This document shows positions 62,413 through 64,000 of a stretch of 64,000 bases of DNA, piece after piece (the stretch's first letter is position 1; the number at the start of each line of letters is the position of its first letter). This stretch comes from Lacipirellulaceae bacterium (GTDB taxonomy: Bacteria > Planctomycetota > Planctomycetia > Pirellulales > Lacipirellulaceae): positions 82,394-146,393 of the forward strand of contig JAVJRG010000013.1 in assembly GCA_040218535.1 (NCBI GenBank), given 5' to 3'. Below the pieces are notes generated by a model. The model saw only the letters and a list, made by a program, of their open reading frames with translations. It had not been told where the DNA came from and did no database searches. A program made the position numbers and the translations under genes.

Positions 62413-62432
62413 TTGTTCTGTCGACAGAACAA
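62413..62432. promoter_or_regulatory. Perfect 20-bp palindrome, probable operator
   Basis: TTGTTCTGTCGACAGAACAA reads the same on both strands with no spacer. It stands in the gap between the gene ending at 62384 and that starting at 62548. The lack of a loop and of a T-run argues against a terminator and for a dimeric repressor site. It does not match the classic LexA spacing CTGT-N8-ACAG. Confidence 0.65.
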
Positions 62433-62457
62433 ACTCCCTGCAAATTCTTGCTTCTGG

Positions 62458-62485
62458 GCCCAGCCAATTCCGGCTGGGCTTTTTT
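62458..62485 (+). terminator. Rho-independent terminator
   Basis: GCCCAGCC (62458-62465) and GGCTGGGC (62472-62479) pair around a six-base loop, followed by TTTTTT. It ends the transcript of the upstream cassette genes or attenuates reading into the last three. Confidence 0.85.
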
Positions 62486-62547
62486 CTTTTTCTTTCGCGT
62501 GGCGATTGTTGCTGCGCGGTTCCTTTCCTCTCAAGGAGAACCTTTCG

Positions 62548-62754
62548 ATGCACCAAACGTTACTCAACCGCCTCGTGGCAGTCGCCACAGGCGAGTCGTG
62601 CAACACGATTCGTCAGCTTGGCTTCTCGATTGCCGACCCGCTCGATCAGCGTTTTGACCCGGAGCCTCCCGTCTCTGATCAGAACGAACCGGAGAAGTAT
62701 CTCGACTGGGACGAGGTCGACGCTCAGCGTTTCGCCTGTCAGCTTTCCTGTTGA
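62548..62754 (+). CDS. Small protein upstream of the ubiquitin-like gene
   Basis: The 68-residue protein reads MHQTLLNRLVAVATGES, then IRQLGFSIADPLDQRFDPEP and LDWDEVDAQRF. The ATG at 62548 has AAGGAG eight bases upstream; the open frame reaches back to 62413 but that part crosses the terminator. Similar short acidic proteins accompany Ub-like cassettes in planctomycetes, as far as I recall. Function unknown. Confidence 0.7.
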   Translation: MHQTLLNRLVAVATGESCNTIRQLGFSIADPLDQRFDPEPPVSDQNEPEKYLDWDEVDAQRFACQLSC

Positions 62755-62801
62755 ACGGCGCTGAGATCTTCACCTACCTACCTTTATGAAAGGAACTCAC
62801 T

Positions 62802-63029
62802 TTGCAAATCCTCTTAATCAACAACGACGGAGCCGGCTTCGCCGACCATGTCGAAGTCGCCGATGGAACGACCGTTGAGACGCTCTTTCATCGCCACGTC
62901 AAACATCCCCGCTCGGAAGATTATCTCATCCGGGTCAATCGCCTGCCCGCGGCACGCGACCAAACTCTCCAGGAAGGAGACCGCGTCTCGATCACGCCTC
63001 GCAAGATCGAAGGGGCGTGCCGCAGGTAA
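62802..63029 (+). CDS. Ubiquitin-like beta-grasp protein (MoaD/ThiS-like)
   Basis: The 75-residue protein folds by pattern as a beta-grasp: a first hairpin [22 protein letters not shown], helix [11 protein letters not shown], then strands [36 protein letters not shown] (shown in parts). The start is a TTG at 62802 with AGGAA about eight bases upstream. The C-terminus has no free Gly-Gly; instead it ends KIEGACRR, so either a protease trims it near EG or it is not conjugated through a C-terminal Gly. The next gene encodes an E2-like protein with a Cys-rich tail, which supports a conjugation role. Confidence 0.75.
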   Translation: MQILLINNDGAGFADHVEVADGTTVETLFHRHVKHPRSEDYLIRVNRLPAARDQTLQEGDRVSITPRKIEGACRR

Positions 63030-63042
63030 AGCACCTCTGTCG

Positions 63043-63078
63043 CTGACTGTCCGACTTCGCTCGGGCGGTCAGTTTTTT
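63043..63078 (+). terminator. Rho-independent terminator between Ub-like and E2-like genes
   Basis: CTGACTGTCCGA (63043-63054) pairs over 12 positions, two of them G-T, with TCGGGCGGTCAG (63061-63072) around CTTCGC, and TTTTTT follows. It lies 13 bases after the Ub-like stop and just before the next ribosome site, so expression of the next gene needs read-through or its own promoter. Confidence 0.85.
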
Positions 63079-63115
63079 ACTCTCATGGCGGATCCATATC
63101 GAAAGGAGCCTTCCC

Positions 63116-64000
63116 ATGACTTACGACCGCCAATTCATCCAAACGGCGATTGCGATTGCCGAGCTCTCCCAGCAAAGAGCAGAGCTGAGTCGTCTGTCCG
63201 CTCTGCCCACCTTTCAGTGGGAAGTCTGTCTGCGACAACAGCGGTTATTGCACCGGGCCCAGCAGCAGGGTTGGTTACTGGCCGCACGGGTCTGTCACCG
63301 CAGATATCAAGCCGCTCGCGAACAGATGGCCCACTCACTCTGCCCCGAAGGATTCACGGATGAGCGTGAGCCGACTCGTCCCGCAGAGCAACTCACCGCG
63401 AGATCCGTGCTGGGCGAACTGATCGGCCTGACCGAAGAGTTCGCGTCGGTTGCAGTCGACCTCAGGCGGCAGACGATCTCGGTGCAAACCGTTCTTATCG
63501 AACTGGAAGGAGTCGACCTGGGCCCGTTTGAGATCATTCTCGACTGGGAGCGGCTTGGCACCAATGGTCTCTCTTATCACGTCGTGGCTAGCCAGCCCAA
63601 TCCGGCGGCTACCGATAGCGAAGTCACGCACCCGCATGTCTCCAGCGAGACGCTCTGTGAAGGGGAAGGGCAAGGTGTCATCAACGCAGCGCTGAAAGAG
63701 GGTCGGCTCTTTGATTTTTTTCTGCTCGTCCAGCAAGTGCTGCTCTCCTACAACCCGGACAGTGCTTACGTGACACTCGATGAGTGGGAGGGGGTGCGTT
63801 GTTTCGACTGCGCGGGGATTGCCGCTCCTGATGACCGCTGTGACTGTTCTGCTTGCGAAACGGCGCTTTGCTACGACTGTGCGCGTTGCTGTTGCGACTG
63901 CGAAGAACTGCAATGCTACGAGTGCATGGACTCCTGCTGGGCCTGTGAAACCAACTGTTGTCGTCATTGCCTACGGTCGTGTGAAGACTGCGAGCAATCG
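63116..64000 (+). CDS. E2-like protein with Cys-rich RING/treble-clef-like region (3' end outside window)
   Basis: The frame is open for 295 codons and continues past the window. An N-terminal helical part (about 1-100) is followed by a segment with the order of an E2 fold: strands around VQTVLIELEGVDLGPFEIIL and SYHVVASQPN, then THPHVSSETLC with HPH at 172-174 and a candidate catalytic Cys181 seven residues after HPH, and helices INAALKEGRLFDFFLLVQQVLL and the YVTLDEWEG end. E2 enzymes have HPN followed by the active Cys at similar distance. From residue 229 there are 20 Cys in 67 residues (CFDCAG...CDCSAC...), like linked RING or treble-clef zinc sites. The ATG at 63116 has AAAGGAG upstream. 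Direct neighbour of the Ub-like gene. E2 and E3 in one chain is my inference. Confidence 0.65.
   Translation, partial: MTYDRQFIQTAIAIAELSQQRAELSRLSALPTFQWEVCLRQQRLLHRAQQQGWLLAARVCHRRYQAAREQMAHSLCPEGFTDEREPTRPAEQLTARSVLGELIGLTEEFASVAVDLRRQTISVQTVLIELEGVDLGPFEIILDWERLGTNGLSYHVVASQPNPAATDSEVTHPHVSSETLCEGEGQGVINAALKEGRLFDFFLLVQQVLLSYNPDSAYVTLDEWEGVRCFDCAGIAAPDDRCDCSACETALCYDCARCCCDCEELQCYECMDSCWACETNCCRHCLRSCEDCEQS

Noticed and set aside
62413..62432. LexA box
   Set aside because: The palindrome lacks the CTGT-N8-ACAG spacing and does not fit the Gram-positive CGAAC-N4-GTTCG type, so only a generic operator is claimed.
63335..63967. 210-codon minus-strand open frame
   Set aside because: Antisense to the E2-like gene, whose frame, ribosome site and Cys pattern are convincing.

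Overview
The window looks like a chromosome segment from a planctomycete, probably Pirellulales/Lacipirellulaceae-like. The evidence is a giant secreted protein starting with the planctomycete LEPR-type N-terminal signal (EQLEPRQMLAAD), a PEP-CTERM exoprotein, and many large secreted enzymes, with no phylogenetic marker gene to confirm it. Most genes lie on the minus strand up to about 57 kb; the last 6.6 kb is one tightly packed plus-strand operon.

Left part (1-9.1 kb): a four-gene minus-strand operon, circularly permuted ATP-grasp -> alpha-E -> transglutaminase/DUF2126 -> ATP-grasp::alpha-E fusion (cut by the window edge). This is the peptide/amide-ligase type cluster. It is preceded by a tRNA-Leu(CAA) gene with an intrinsic terminator. 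Next come a tRNA T-arm remnant, a PEP-CTERM protein (9.7-11.4 kb) and a gene-poor stretch with a strong hairpin.

Middle-left (12.3-32.7 kb): an 17.9-kb gene encodes a 5,978-residue protein. In order it has the LEPR signal, a beta-helix, RTX-like calcium repeats, a golvesin-like domain, more than 15 Ig-like repeats, a very long Ser/Gly/Thr-rich stretch and a C-terminal domain with an ADP-ribosyltransferase-like H...STS...E layout. A small CC...CPWCG protein gene follows one base later with its own Shine-Dalgarno, as expected for a toxin-immunity pair. A REC-histidine kinase and a LuxR-type regulator diverge from it.

Centre (33-57 kb): a GAF-histidine kinase plus stand-alone receiver faces two unrecognised genes. 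Then come a tyrosinase plus subtilisin pair, a secreted double nuclease (DNA/RNA endonuclease fused to an EEP phosphodiesterase), an operon of glycyl-radical enzyme + DyP peroxidase + HAD phosphatase, an alpha-carbonic anhydrase, a phage/plasmid-type small protein, and a 1,279-residue membrane patatin-like phospholipase.

Right part (57.4-64 kb): a plus-strand operon with strong Shine-Dalgarno sites and overlapping start/stop codons. It encodes a membrane peptide, a lipoprotein-like coiled-coil protein, Ycf35-like DUF1257, DUF2997, a TOPRIM-like protein, a Ycf46-like AAA+ ATPase, several small proteins, a ubiquitin-like beta-grasp protein ending near KIEGA, and an E2-like protein fused to a Cys-rich (20 Cys in 67 residues) RING/treble-clef-like region that runs off the window. 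I read this as a bacterial ubiquitin-like conjugation cassette whose E1 (ThiF) and JAB protease genes probably lie beyond 64,000. Two intrinsic terminators and a perfect 20-bp palindrome inside it suggest layered regulation.

The two best candidates for an undescribed system are the giant LEPR/ART toxin with its immunity gene and the ubiquitin-like/E2-RING/Ycf35-Ycf46 operon. All domain calls come from reading motifs by eye; no database search was possible.
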